Shown piece by piece: positions 1 through 7,286 of a stretch of 64,000 nt of DNA. Below the pieces are notes generated by a model, which saw only the letters and a list, made by a program, of their open reading frames with translations, was not told the DNA's origin and did no database searches. Both the position numbers and the translations under genes were made by a program. The DNA lies in the NCBI GenBank assembly GCA_964358485.1, contig CAYHPY010000007.1, forward strand, positions 1 through 64,000, in the 5' to 3' direction. Numbering within the stretch: position 1 is the stretch's first letter; every line of letters starts with the position of its first letter. This DNA is from CAYHPY01 sp964358485 (GTDB lineage Bacteria > Elusimicrobiota > Elusimicrobia > UBA1565 > UBA9628).

Positions 1-21
1 GTGGTCTCGGCGACGGCCCAC

Positions 22-1068
22 TTAGCAGCAGGCGCCATCGTTCCTGTTTTCAGCCGAGAACGGCATGCTCGTCCCGCATCCTGGAAAAATGCCGAAGTGC
101 CTGGTCATGTCGCCGAAGAAGTCGAAGTGGCGGCGGAAGCGGCTCTTTCCCAGCATCAACGCGGTGTTGCCGCACACCGTCATGATCCGCCCGGACTCGA
201 ATCGGTGGTGCCCGTCGAGCTTCAGCGCCTGCGGAGCCTCCGGGATCGTTCCTTTGTAGCGCACCGCCTGGCCGTAGTCCTCGCAGGAGGGCTCGAGGCC
301 GGCGAGCTTGAACAGGCGGTAGGTCGCCGAGTAGAAGCCTATGTGGCCGACCCGCTCGCGGACCGGTCCGGCGTCGACGGTCAGGCGCCGTGATTCGACG
401 AGCCGGGGGTCGGCAAAACCCGCGCCCTTTGCCAGCCGCAAAAAATCGTTCCAGTAAAGCGCGCCGCCGAGGCATTCTCCGTACAGCACTGGGTCGTTTC
501 GCAGCTCCGCGGGCACGCGCCGGTCGGCGTAAACGTCCGAGAAATACAACTCGCCTACCTCCCTCAGCACGCGCCGGGCTTGGCGCAGGACGGCCTCCTT
601 GTCGCGCGCCAGGTTGATCACGCAGTTGGACACGATCAGGTCGAACGACGCGTCCTTGAGGCCGATCGCGTCCAGGCGCGAGATGTCTCCTTTGATGAAC
701 TCGACGTTGCCGTAGCCGAAGGCTTGCGCGTGGCGCGCCCTGTTGAGTTCGGCGACCGCCAGCTGCTCGTCGGTCATGTCCACGCCCGTCACGCGCCCCT
801 CCCGGCCCACGAGCTGCGAGAGGATGTAGCAGTCGCGCCCGGAGCCGGATCCCAGATCGAGGACGCTCAGCCCCGTCAGTTCGTTTGGGATGGTCAGGCC
901 GCAGCCGTAGTAGCGGGAAACCACCTCGTCGCTCACTTTCGCCAGCGCGTCGCGCACGGCGCGCGGCAGGTCCGCGGGCGAGCAGCAAGCGTCGGTCTTC
1001 AGGTCCGCCCCGCTTTTGAGGGTCTTCCCGTAATAGTCGCGGACGCCGGCTTCGATATCGAGTGGCAT
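22..1068 (-). CDS. arsM: Arsenite S-adenosylmethionine methyltransferase
   Basis: Cytoplasmic enzyme expected to move methyl groups from SAM to trivalent arsenic. The 348-residue product has the class I methyltransferase fold, with motif I VLDLGSGSGRD near residues 69-79. The three cysteines that hold As(III) in ArsM are all visible: C56 in YYGCG, C149 in SNCVINL and C199 in GECLGG; there is also a CC pair at 28-29. I chose the ATG at 1068 because a GGAGG sits 8 bases ahead of it; the frame is open further upstream but no start there has a ribosome site. No arsR or arsenic pump lies beside it, so it looks like a stand-alone detoxification gene. A generic SAM methyltransferase is the alternative, but the cysteine set argues for ArsM. 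Confidence 0.85.
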   Translation of the reverse strand: MPLDIEAGVRDYYGKTLKSGADLKTDACCSPADLPRAVRDALAKVSDEVVSRYYGCGLTIPNELTGLSVLDLGSGSGRDCYILSQLVGREGRVTGVDMTDEQLAVAELNRARHAQAFGYGNVEFIKGDISRLDAIGLKDASFDLIVSNCVINLARDKEAVLRQARRVLREVGELYFSDVYADRRVPAELRNDPVLYGECLGGALYWNDFLRLAKGAGFADPRLVESRRLTVDAGPVRERVGHIGFYSATYRLFKLAGLEPSCEDYGQAVRYKGTIPEAPQALKLDGHHRFESGRIMTVCGNTALMLGKSRFRRHFDFFGDMTRHFGIFPGCGTSMPFSAENRNDGACC

Positions 1069-1093
1069 GGGACAATCCTCCGTGGAAATGTCA

Positions 1094-1121
1094 ATCATCG
1101 CACATCTGATGCGCGCGTCAA
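1094..1121 (-). promoter_or_regulatory. Possible arsM promoter
   Basis: On the minus strand TTGACG (1116-1121) is followed after 16 bases by GATGAT (1094-1099), a weak -10 matching TATAAT at 4 of 6 positions. The predicted leader would carry the GGAGG of arsM. Confidence 0.4.
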
Positions 1122-1216
1122 AATCCAGCAGGCCGCCGCGAAGAGACAGGCCTTCTCCGGGGAGAACGGGTGTGCATGGCAAAAAATAAATTTACATGTA
1201 GTTGTTAAATAATGAC

Positions 1217-1245
1217 TTGGCGGGCAGCGAAATGGCTGTTACACT
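1217..1245 (+). promoter_or_regulatory. Promoter of the AbrB-type antitoxin gene
   Basis: TTGGCG (1217-1222), 17 bases, TACACT (1240-1245), then exactly 6 bases to the ATG at 1252. No Shine-Dalgarno sequence; the transcript should be leaderless. Confidence 0.7.
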
Positions 1246-1251
1246 GAGATC

Positions 1252-1473
1252 ATGGTCACGACCCTGAGCGATCGAGGGCAGACGGCGATTCCCGCCCGCA
1301 TCCGCAAGCGCTTCAAGCTCAAGGCCCATCAGCGGTTGGAATGGGCGGATGATGGGAAGGTCATCTATGTCCTCCCCGTCGCCAAGGACCCCATCGCCGC
1401 CTTCCGCGGGTCGGCTCCGAAAGGGCTGACGGAGGCTTTGCTGGCCGGCAGACGGGAAGATGCCCGCCGCTGA
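1252..1473 (+). CDS. AbrB/MazE-type antitoxin
   Basis: A 73-residue protein with the SpoVT/AbrB swapped-hairpin DNA-binding motif at its N-terminus (DRGQTAIPARIRKRFKL). Proteins like this bind their own promoter and neutralise a PIN-domain toxin encoded just downstream. That is the arrangement here: the next frame begins 14 bases before this gene ends. The start is the ATG six bases behind a TACACT box, so the mRNA is probably leaderless. The C-terminal part (after about residue 50) would be the toxin-binding tail. Because the partner toxin is broken, this antitoxin may now act only as a small regulator or be on its way out. Confidence 0.75.
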   Translation: MVTTLSDRGQTAIPARIRKRFKLKAHQRLEWADDGKVIYVLPVAKDPIAAFRGSAPKGLTEALLAGRREDARR

Positions 1474-1738
1474 GACCTTCGTTCTCGACACTTCGGCGCT
1501 GCTCAGCCTGAAGGAGAACGAGCCCGGCGCATCCGAGGTCGAGGCGATCCTTCGGCAACACGGCAAGAAGGGGGCGGTCCTCATCAGTTTCATGTCGATC
1601 ATGGAGCTGGCCAATATTTTGGAGCAGGAGCAAGGCGAGGGCGCCGCCCGCCAAGGCGCTCCCGCCGAAGGCAGCCCGCTAGCTTTGCTCAGGCGCGCGG
1701 CGGGGGCTTTCCCCCAAGGGGTCGATCCTTTTCGTTGA
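1460..1738 (+). pseudogene. Truncated PIN-domain (VapC-type) toxin
   Basis: The first 60 or so residues fit a PIN ribonuclease toxin: the first acidic residue in FVLDTSALLSL and the second in ISFMSIMELANI. After EQEQGEG the frame runs into low-complexity sequence (AARQGAPAEGSPLALL) that matches no PIN domain and stops at 92 residues instead of about 130. The two C-terminal acidic residues of the active site are missing, so it should be inactive. Its start overlaps the end of the antitoxin gene. The break lies only 45-150 bases from tRNA-Cys, which itself borders a probable insertion, so loss of the 3' half may date from that event. Confidence 0.6.
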
Positions 1739-1782
1739 GCCGGAGGGGGGAAGGCGGATCCGTCAAAAAGGAAAAAATCTGG

Positions 1783-1856
1783 AGGTGCGAGCGGGATTCG
1801 AACCCGCGAATAACGGTTTTGCAGACCGTCCCCTTGGACCACTTGGGTATCGCACC
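1783..1856 (-). tRNA. tRNA-Cys (GCA)
   Basis: Reads on the minus strand as a full cloverleaf: acceptor GGTGCGA with TCGCACC, anticodon stem ACGGT/ACCGT around the loop CTGCAAA (anticodon GCA) and T arm GCGGG-TTCGAAT-CCCGC, with a T discriminator at 1783. CCA is not encoded. A TATAAT box lies 10 bases upstream (1867-1872). Its 5' half is repeated at 3319-3360. Confidence 0.95.
1815..1856 (-). repeat. Left copy of the 42-bp tRNA-Cys repeat
   Basis: Part of the intact tRNA-Cys. It differs from the copy at 3319-3360 only at position 1824 (G here, A at 3328), which changes base 32 of the anticodon loop. Confidence 0.85.
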
Positions 1857-1866
1857 AAATCGTTAT

Positions 1867-1872
1867 ATTATA
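1867..1872 (-). promoter_or_regulatory. -10 box of tRNA-Cys
   Basis: Minus-strand TATAAT, 10 bases before the first base of the tRNA. I see no convincing -35. Confidence 0.5.
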
Positions 1873-2231
1873 AGCACTATCCTGTATTTCTGCCAGAGGT
1901 CCAAACCGGTGCTATCACGATAGTGTCACGCCAGCGCCCCTTTTTCGAGGTCTTGAAGCACCTTGGGGGTCGCCTTCCTCCGTGCCCGGGCAACCCCGCC
2001 GTGTTCCCCTTCGAATTCTACCACTTTTGGTTCTCTTAGGGTATCTGCCCGGCGTGGAAGCCAACCTCGGACCAACGAGTGCCCAAGAGTTCGGACTGCC
2101 TGAGCCCGCGATCTAGCGGGAGGCGATGTTAAGACGCAGGCAGGAGAACCCGGTAGGGAGCAGCCAGAGTGTTTGAGACGAAGTGCCTCATTTTCCCTGA
2201 TCCGCAACAATCAATCGGTTTGGCGCGAGCT
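1873..2231. other. Non-coding gap between tRNA-Cys and the protease gene
   Basis: About 360 bases with no gene I would defend. The minus-strand open frame at 1926-2210 (94 codons) has no recognisable domain. The right half contains the possible structured RNA listed separately. Confidence 0.5.
2041..2180 (+). ncRNA. Possible structured RNA of unknown class
   Basis: Several stems nest on the plus strand: CTCG/CGAG (2066-2069 with 2076-2079), the perfect hairpin CCCGC-GATCTA-GCGGG (2105-2120), and a 7-bp helix CTGCCTG/CAGGCAG (2096-2102 with 2137-2143) that encloses it. Just after comes CCCGGTAGGGAGCAGCC, one base from the apical part of domain IV of signal recognition particle RNA, but the 5' side of that loop carries four extra bases, so I do not call it SRP RNA. 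Strand and ends are guesses. Confidence 0.3.
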
Positions 2232-3140
2232 TCAAAGTTGCGAGTATTTTTTTATCCAGGTCAAATAATTTGAAATATTGGTGTAGACGCCGATACCGAG
2301 GCAACCAGGGGTTGTCACCCGGCTGGCAATGCCGACTTGGGTGAGCAGTCCATCGTTTGACTTTGCGAAGGCGGGCCCGCCAGAGTCCCCGGTGCAGGCG
2401 CCTTTGGTGTCTTGCTTGATCGTGAATTCGTCGGCGTTAGGGGCCGTGGAGATGATTTCTATGTCGTCGACGGTTTTCAGCCGTTCCGAGGTCGTCCTAT
2501 CTGCTTTGCTGGAAGCCGCTGTATTAGACTTAGTTGCGCCATAGCCTGCCAGCATTAGTTTGTCGCCAACGGCGAGGGGTCTTGGTGTTAAATCAAGCGA
2601 CGGAAGCCGGACCAGCTTTGTAGCCGCGGGCGCTTCTTCATTTAAAAAAAGCAGGGCAATGTCATTTAAGGGGATTTTGCTCGAAAAGATTTCATTCAGT
2701 TTAATTGATTCCAGAAACGACTCGTGAATTTTCCATTTAATTCCGTAACGCGCGGATTCTTCGGGTGCCTGATCAAGGTTTTCAATGAAGAAAACCATGA
2801 TCATGTCGATTTTATTAATCGAATCATCCAGGCAATGCGCCGCCGTTAGAACCGCTCGACTGGAAATAAGAGTTCCCGTGCAAAGGCTTCCTCCGTTTTC
2901 AGAATGAATTGCGATCAGAACCAAGCCGTTTTGATTTTGAAATTCAGATGTTGCATCGGCGCCGCCTATGATCTTGGCGAAGCTTGGCGCGCGAGCGCCC
3001 GACCTCCGGTGATTTTCCTGGAGAACATGGAACTGCGACAAAGGGTCGCCCTTCTCCCAATCGATCACGGCCGCGGCCGGCATTGATAGGCTCAAGGTCA
3101 AGAGCGCTCCCGCCGCGGCCTTCAAAGTCCCGTTTGACAT
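2232..3140 (-). CDS. Secreted chymotrypsin-fold serine protease (S1)
   Basis: 302 residues with a signal peptide (about residues 1-24), a propeptide and a mature domain that should begin at the IIGG of residues 57-60, released by cleavage after K56. The catalytic triad is complete: H102 in TAAHC, D160 in LNDIALL and S253 in GDSGGP. The residue that sets trypsin specificity (six before the serine) is a glycine rather than aspartate, so cleavage after Lys or Arg is not expected. The ATG at 3140 follows a GGGGG six bases ahead; the frame extends to 3200 without a better start. The gene is poorer in G and C than everything around it and lies inside the tRNA-Cys repeat pair, so it was probably acquired by transfer. 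Confidence 0.9.
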   Translation of the reverse strand: MSNGTLKAAAGALLTLSLSMPAAAVIDWEKGDPLSQFHVLQENHRRSGARAPSFAKIIGGADATSEFQNQNGLVLIAIHSENGGSLCTGTLISSRAVLTAAHCLDDSINKIDMIMVFFIENLDQAPEESARYGIKWKIHESFLESIKLNEIFSSKIPLNDIALLFLNEEAPAATKLVRLPSLDLTPRPLAVGDKLMLAGYGATKSNTAASSKADRTTSERLKTVDDIEIISTAPNADEFTIKQDTKGACTGDSGGPAFAKSNDGLLTQVGIASRVTTPGCLGIGVYTNISNYLTWIKKYSQL

Positions 3141-3318
3141 GTGGTTCCCCCTTTGCGATTTTTGCGGCGGGGACATGGTAGCACAGGGCGCCGGCGCCAC
3201 CTAGAGGCGATAGGCCCATGGCCCGGCCGCCAAAGGGCCCGCCCCGAGAGGAGCTAGAAGGCTCTTGCGGATAGGCCATTGAATTTGTCCGCGAAGACTG
3301 GTGCCGACGAGCCAGGAA

Positions 3319-3360
3319 GGTTTTGCAAACCGTCCCCTTGGACCACTTGGGTATCGCACC
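3319..3360 (-). repeat. Fragment of tRNA-Cys (5' half), right copy of the 42-bp repeat
   Basis: Acceptor 5' strand, D arm and anticodon loop match the intact tRNA, with a C-to-T change at loop base 32. Beyond the loop the sequence departs: the anticodon stem cannot close and no T arm follows. A TATAAT box (3369-3374) still sits 8 bases upstream, as expected if this is the ancestral promoter end of the gene. Confidence 0.8.
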
Positions 3361-3368
3361 GTCTATTG

Positions 3369-3374
3369 ATTATA
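3369..3374 (-). promoter_or_regulatory. -10 box in front of the tRNA-Cys fragment
   Basis: Minus-strand TATAAT eight bases before the first base of the fragment, matching the placement of the box at 1867-1872 in front of the intact tRNA. Confidence 0.45.
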
Positions 3375-3682
3375 CCCAACAGCATTTTCTAATCCGTAAA
3401 TGAGCCTGAAGGTCGCTGTCGGTCCGGCGTGGCCTTTGGATCCGTTGCCTCCATTTTTGTCGTTGTTCACTTCGTTCCCGAATGGCGGCTGTAGGGAGGG
3501 AGGCTCCGTCGGCGGTCGTTGCTGTTCCCAAGCTTGCGGCCTGCCGCTGGGCCGCAAGCCGCGGGCCCGAAGCCCGCAAAAAATACGTTTATTAGGCCCA
3601 ACAACGGCTTCGGCGCCGCCCGGATCGTCGGCGCCGGGACCAAAGCCTTGGGAACGGCCCCCCAAAAACCCGCCGCATCGAA

Positions 3683-3704
3683 AAATGAAGGCGCCATCAT
3701 TTTC
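3683..3704. repeat. Imperfect palindrome around GGCGCC, copy A
   Basis: 22 bases, one mismatched pair, built on ATGA-GGCGCC-TCAT. The same core is found as a perfect 18-bp palindrome at 26863-26880, and both are followed by a short A run and an ATAATC motif. Confidence 0.5.
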
Positions 3705-3944
3705 AAAAAAAAATACTTTAAAAGAATGGATAATCACTAATCAGGGTGGATATTTTTTTGACGGAAAATATTCCCAAACGACCGGCATCTGCCCCCGGGA
3801 GGCAGCCGGCCGCCTCGTTGTCCGCCAAGGGAGGTTGCTCCCCGCCAGAGCCCGTTTCGGGCTCATCTTGCGTTAGAAACGGCATAACTTCAGGCTCATC
3901 TTGCATTGGACAAGTCTCAACTACCGCGCCGTTTCCAATTGAGC

Positions 3945-3950
3945 TAATAT
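3945..3950 (+). promoter_or_regulatory. -10 box of the HEGRH protein gene
   Basis: TAATAT ending exactly 6 bases before the ATG at 3957; no Shine-Dalgarno. I could not find a good -35. Confidence 0.5.
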
Positions 3951-3956
3951 TGCCGG

Positions 3957-5636
3957 ATGCGTTTGGGATCGATCCTGGCGGCCCTCCTCCTTTCGGCGTC
4001 CATGGCCGCGGCCGGCTCGGGCCGCGAGGCCAAGGAGGAAAAATTCGCGGCCTTCCAGGAACGGGCCTTGAATTCCTACCTTGGGGAAGTCCTCTCCGAT
4101 CTTAAAGAAGTGTCCGAGGAGCTGGAGTTTCTCCAGGAGTTCCGCCTGGACCCGCATTCCGCCGATGTTCCCGTGATCTCGGCCTTGAGGCGGGTGGACC
4201 GGGCCTCCGCCCTGGTCTCCCAGGCCTCGGCCACCTTGACGGAGCTCTTTGCCCTCATCCCTCCGGGGGAGCTGTCCGGCTGGACGCCGCTGGAGGAGCG
4301 CTTCAAGGCGGCCTTGAAGCTGGTGGAAAAAAGCACCGTGGCCGCGGAGATCGCCCCGCTCTACCGCGACGGGCTCACGATCAAGATCCATCCTTGCCCA
4401 GGAACGGCCATGGCTCTTTATTCCGGCGCGGCCAAGGAGGTGCGGGTTCGCGCGTTCTACGGGACCAACGCGATCTCTCCCCACTACTTGGCCGCGCTCC
4501 TGGTCCACGAAGGCCGACACGCCCTGCAGGACCGCAGCCGGGGCGGCAAGACCACGCCGCCGCTCAACAATTTCGAGTGGGAGTTGGAGGCCCGGGAAAC
4601 GGAGGCGCGGTTCTGGCGGGAAGTGGGGGCGCCGGCGGACGCCGATTTCTACGAGAACGAGGGCGAGCTGTTGACCCATTTCTTGAGCGGCCGGGAAAAA
4701 TTCGTCGCCATGGTCCGGGACCGCTACGAATCCACTCCCTGGTGGCGGTGGAGCGAGCCGGCCATCGCCGCTCCCGCCAAGCCCAAGGCGGCCGAGACCG
4801 CGGGGCTCAAGCGCCTGGCCGAAGCCATGGGCTCGGGCGCGATGGCGCCGGGGGAGGCCGCCGCGGCGCTCAAGGCCATCCGGGATCTGGATTCCGGCAT
4901 TCGGCACAACCACCGAACCGGGGCCGTCGAGCGCCTCAAAGCCGCCCGCGAGACCTTGGGCCAGGTGATCGAGCTTCTGGCCCCTTATCCCAAGATCCCC
5001 ACTTTCGGGACGATGACGGCCAAGGCCGAGCAGTTGGGCTCCTATCCCTTGATCATGAGGCTCGGCCACGGGACCTTGGCGGCGATCATGGACGAGCTCG
5101 ACGCCGCGCGCGAGTCGCTGTCCCGGGAAAAGCTCAGCCGCGCCGATGAAGACCGCCTGCGTCGGGAGCAGGATTGGCTTTCGCCGGAGGGGCCGCGGGA
5201 CGCGCCCGAGCTTTCCGGGGAAATAATGCGGCTCCTGGCAAAATCCAAGGTCGGCGCGCCGCTGGCGGTGCTTTGGAAACAAGAAGGCCTGAACTTGGGG
5301 CTGATTCCCTTTCCCGATCCTCAGCTCGAGGCCGCCCAGCCGGGGCGCCTGCTCTTGCCGGGCCGGGCCTTCCTGGGAAAGCCCGAGCCGGTCATGGGCG
5401 CCGCCTGGGCCGTGCACCTGCTGACCCATCGCGCCCAGGGGCTTAAGCCTGGAGCTCCGCCATCGGCGGCGCAGGAGTTGGCCGCCTGGAGCGCCGTCCA
5501 TGAGTTCTGGTACGGTCTGGATGAAAAGCTGCGGGAGCCCTTCGGTCGGGGTCCCGGTCACCGACTCCTGGTGCTCAACGCGGTCTGGGAGTCGGGCGGG
5601 CGGGATTTGCTGCGGCTGCATCTGAAAAGTCGGTGA
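3957..5636 (+). CDS. Secreted zincin-like metallopeptidase candidate
   Basis: I do not recognise the family. The 559-residue product starts with a signal peptide (residues 1-19) and is otherwise mostly helical and charged. Residues 184-188 read HEGRH, an HExxH zinc-protease motif in the context LLVHEGRHALQ, and glutamates at 207, 209, 211 and 214 (FEWELEARE) lie about 20-30 residues on, where a gluzincin would place its third zinc ligand. A second His-rich helix (HLLTHRAQ) lies near residue 478. The ATG is preceded by TAATAT at 6 bases, so the mRNA is probably leaderless. It stands alone; the next gene has its own promoter. Peptidase activity is an inference from the motif. Confidence 0.7.
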   Translation: MRLGSILAALLLSASMAAAGSGREAKEEKFAAFQERALNSYLGEVLSDLKEVSEELEFLQEFRLDPHSADVPVISALRRVDRASALVSQASATLTELFALIPPGELSGWTPLEERFKAALKLVEKSTVAAEIAPLYRDGLTIKIHPCPGTAMALYSGAAKEVRVRAFYGTNAISPHYLAALLVHEGRHALQDRSRGGKTTPPLNNFEWELEARETEARFWREVGAPADADFYENEGELLTHFLSGREKFVAMVRDRYESTPWWRWSEPAIAAPAKPKAAETAGLKRLAEAMGSGAMAPGEAAAALKAIRDLDSGIRHNHRTGAVERLKAARETLGQVIELLAPYPKIPTFGTMTAKAEQLGSYPLIMRLGHGTLAAIMDELDAARESLSREKLSRADEDRLRREQDWLSPEGPRDAPELSGEIMRLLAKSKVGAPLAVLWKQEGLNLGLIPFPDPQLEAAQPGRLLLPGRAFLGKPEPVMGAAWAVHLLTHRAQGLKPGAPPSAAQELAAWSAVHEFWYGLDEKLREPFGRGPGHRLLVLNAVWESGGRDLLRLHLKSR

Positions 5637-5763
5637 AGGTAAGTAAAAAAAGAAAAAACATTTTCGGAAACGGAACTAAAGGCCGAAAGTGCAAGCTTCG
5701 GCGATAAAATACGGGTCAAGTCTCCTAGGTCTATCGCCTCAGCTTGAATTGCCCATTCGGCCC

Positions 5764-5792
5764 ATGACGGCGGGTTCCATTGTCGTTACAAT
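5764..5792 (+). promoter_or_regulatory. Promoter of the papain-like protein gene
   Basis: ATGACG (5764-5769), 17 bases, TACAAT (5787-5792), then 6 bases to the ATG at 5799; no Shine-Dalgarno. Confidence 0.6.
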
Positions 5793-5798
5793 TTCTTG

Positions 5799-7286
5799 AT
5801 GCGGTTCCGTTTCATTGCATTTGTTGCCGGGATTCTGCTTTGCCCGGGGCGGTGGAGTTTCGCCGCGCCCATGGCCGTCCCCGCGCCCGCCCCCGAACCT
5901 CCGAGCGAGGCCGAGCTTTCCTGCATTTTCGACGGGTCCTGCGGCGCGGTTGCCTTGACGGAGCCCCAGGCGCGGACGGCGCCCAAGACTTCCACCGGGC
6001 CGGTTTTGCGCCCCGATGATCTTCCCTTGCCGCCCGCCCCGCGCTACGCCCTGGATTTGGCCGCGGTGCCGGAGCGCTTCCGGAGGTTGATCCCGGGCTA
6101 CGACAAGCTTCCTCATAAGAATCAAGAAGAGACCCCCGAGTGGGTCGAGCACATCAATTCCCTGATCCGGGCCAAGAACGCCAGGACCCCCGGCAGCAAG
6201 ATCCTGGAGTGGACCTACGACGGCCGCTCCAACGAGCCCCCCTTCGCCTGCCTCTCCTACGGGGTCAGCACCGCCATGGACTGGTGGAGCCTGCAATGCG
6301 GCGACGACCTGCCGTCTTATCAAAGCTCCATCCACGGCGGGAGCGAGCGCGGGTGGGACCCGCGGACCTTCGAGCTGGAGTATTTTTACCGGGCCTCCTT
6401 CGGCGACCCCCGTTACCCGATGTTCTCCCAACAACTCCCCATCGAGCGGGACCCGGTGCGCAACATCGCCACCCCATACGGGCCGCTGGGTTACGCCGAG
6501 ATGGCCCTGGAATCCCGGCCTTACGCCAACCCCGATCCCTACACCGATGAAGTCAACCGCTTCGACGCCCCGCGCAATCCCATGGAAGGGCGCTACGTTC
6601 AATTGTTCTCCAACCGCTTCCTCCAGGGCCGGACTCCCGATTCCAAGGCCAAGGTCCTGGCGACGGCCGTCGACAAGTGGGGGATTTCCTACATCCAGCT
6701 GGAGCAGACCAAGCGCCCGCGAATGTTCGGGGCCCACTCGGTGGCGGTCGTCGGCTATTTCTGCATGGAAGAAGGCGAGCGCTTCGTGGACTGCTCGGCC
6801 AACGGCGACGACGCGGCCTGGGGGCGCAACGCCTATTTCGTGGTCCATGATTCTTTCGGGGATTTTCCCGCCGACAAGGTCCGCGACGCCTCCGGGGGCT
6901 CGGCCTACCGGGCGGTCCGCATCGAATCCATCGACGAGGCCTACTCCTTCCCGCATTCGCTCAATATCTCGGCCGCCCCCGTGCCCGGGGCGCCCGATTT
7001 ATGGCGCTTGAGCGTGACCAACCGCTGCGGTCGTCCGGTCCCGGAGGGGGACTTGAAATCTTTGTCCGGAGGCTGGGTGGAGAAAGCCGCCGACGGTTTT
7101 TATTACATGAAGGCCGCGCCGGGCTCCAAGCCTAGGATCGAGGCGGCGGTGCCGTATTACTTCGAGGCGGACGGGAAGCCTCGAATTTTTGAATTTGCCC
7201 CGTCCGCCGATGGAAATTTTTCCGCGACGGAAATTGTTCGGACTCAAGAGATGAAAGGATTTTACGAGAGACGAGGCGGACGATGA
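5799..7286 (+). CDS. Secreted papain-fold (C1-like) cysteine peptidase candidate
   Basis: 495 residues with a signal peptide (about 1-23) and a proline-rich linker to residue 80. The order and spacing of three blocks fit a papain-type active site: C151 in PFACLSYGVSTAMDWW, H313 in GAHSVAVVGY and D351 in VVHDSFGDF, where papains have His in HAVxxVGY and Asn in NSWG. Asp in place of Asn is unusual but known in the wider superfamily. Two further cysteines (42 and 48) could form a disulfide. It overlaps the next gene by ATGA. A second, more canonical papain relative lies at 22379. Whether it is an active protease or a binding protein cannot be told from sequence. Confidence 0.65.
   Translation: MRFRFIAFVAGILLCPGRWSFAAPMAVPAPAPEPPSEAELSCIFDGSCGAVALTEPQARTAPKTSTGPVLRPDDLPLPPAPRYALDLAAVPERFRRLIPGYDKLPHKNQEETPEWVEHINSLIRAKNARTPGSKILEWTYDGRSNEPPFACLSYGVSTAMDWWSLQCGDDLPSYQSSIHGGSERGWDPRTFELEYFYRASFGDPRYPMFSQQLPIERDPVRNIATPYGPLGYAEMALESRPYANPDPYTDEVNRFDAPRNPMEGRYVQLFSNRFLQGRTPDSKAKVLATAVDKWGISYIQLEQTKRPRMFGAHSVAVVGYFCMEEGERFVDCSANGDDAAWGRNAYFVVHDSFGDFPADKVRDASGGSAYRAVRIESIDEAYSFPHSLNISAAPVPGAPDLWRLSVTNRCGRPVPEGDLKSLSGGWVEKAADGFYYMKAAPGSKPRIEAAVPYYFEADGKPRIFEFAPSADGNFSATEIVRTQEMKGFYERRGGR

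Larger units (their letters stand above)
1815..3360. mobile_element. Possible remnant of a tRNA-Cys-targeted island
   Basis: A 42-bp direct repeat with one mismatch (1815-1856 and 3319-3360) covers the 5' half of tRNA-Cys up to the anticodon loop and brackets about 1.5 kb. The left copy completes a functional tRNA; the right copy is a dead-end 5' half with its own TATAAT box. This is the pattern left when an element integrates at an anticodon loop and restores the tRNA's 5' half. The enclosed DNA holds one serine protease gene, visibly richer in A and T than its neighbours, and no integrase, so only cargo would remain. Confidence 0.45.
3141..3956. other. Long gap with no convincing gene
   Basis: About 800 bases. 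It holds the tRNA-Cys fragment (3319-3360), a palindromic repeat (3683-3704), and a direct repeat of about 19 bases at 3856-3874 and 3889-3907 (33-base period). The longest frame, 3363-3737 on the minus strand (124 codons), has no domain or ribosome site and I do not call it. Confidence 0.6.

Noticed and set aside
2141..2165. Calling the stretch near tRNA-Cys an SRP RNA
   Set aside because: The tip matches but the 5' strand has four extra bases and I cannot form the rest of the domain with confidence.
3363..3737. 124-codon minus-strand frame in the gap after the protease
   Set aside because: No domain, no ribosome site, and it is built over the palindromic repeat and tRNA promoter; composition is low-complexity.
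3921..5621. Long minus-strand open frame opposite the HEGRH gene, and similar long antisense frames (for example 13584-14978 plus)
   Set aside because: They are Pro/Arg/Gly-rich shadows produced by high-GC codon use; none has a domain, promoter or ribosome site, and the opposite frame encodes a recognisable or exported protein.
5640..5760. A possible riboswitch before the papain-like gene (hairpin GCCGAA/TTCGGC at 5682-5702)
   Set aside because: No match to the conserved core of any class I know, and the gene has its own promoter 6 bases from the start, so the region would not be in its mRNA.
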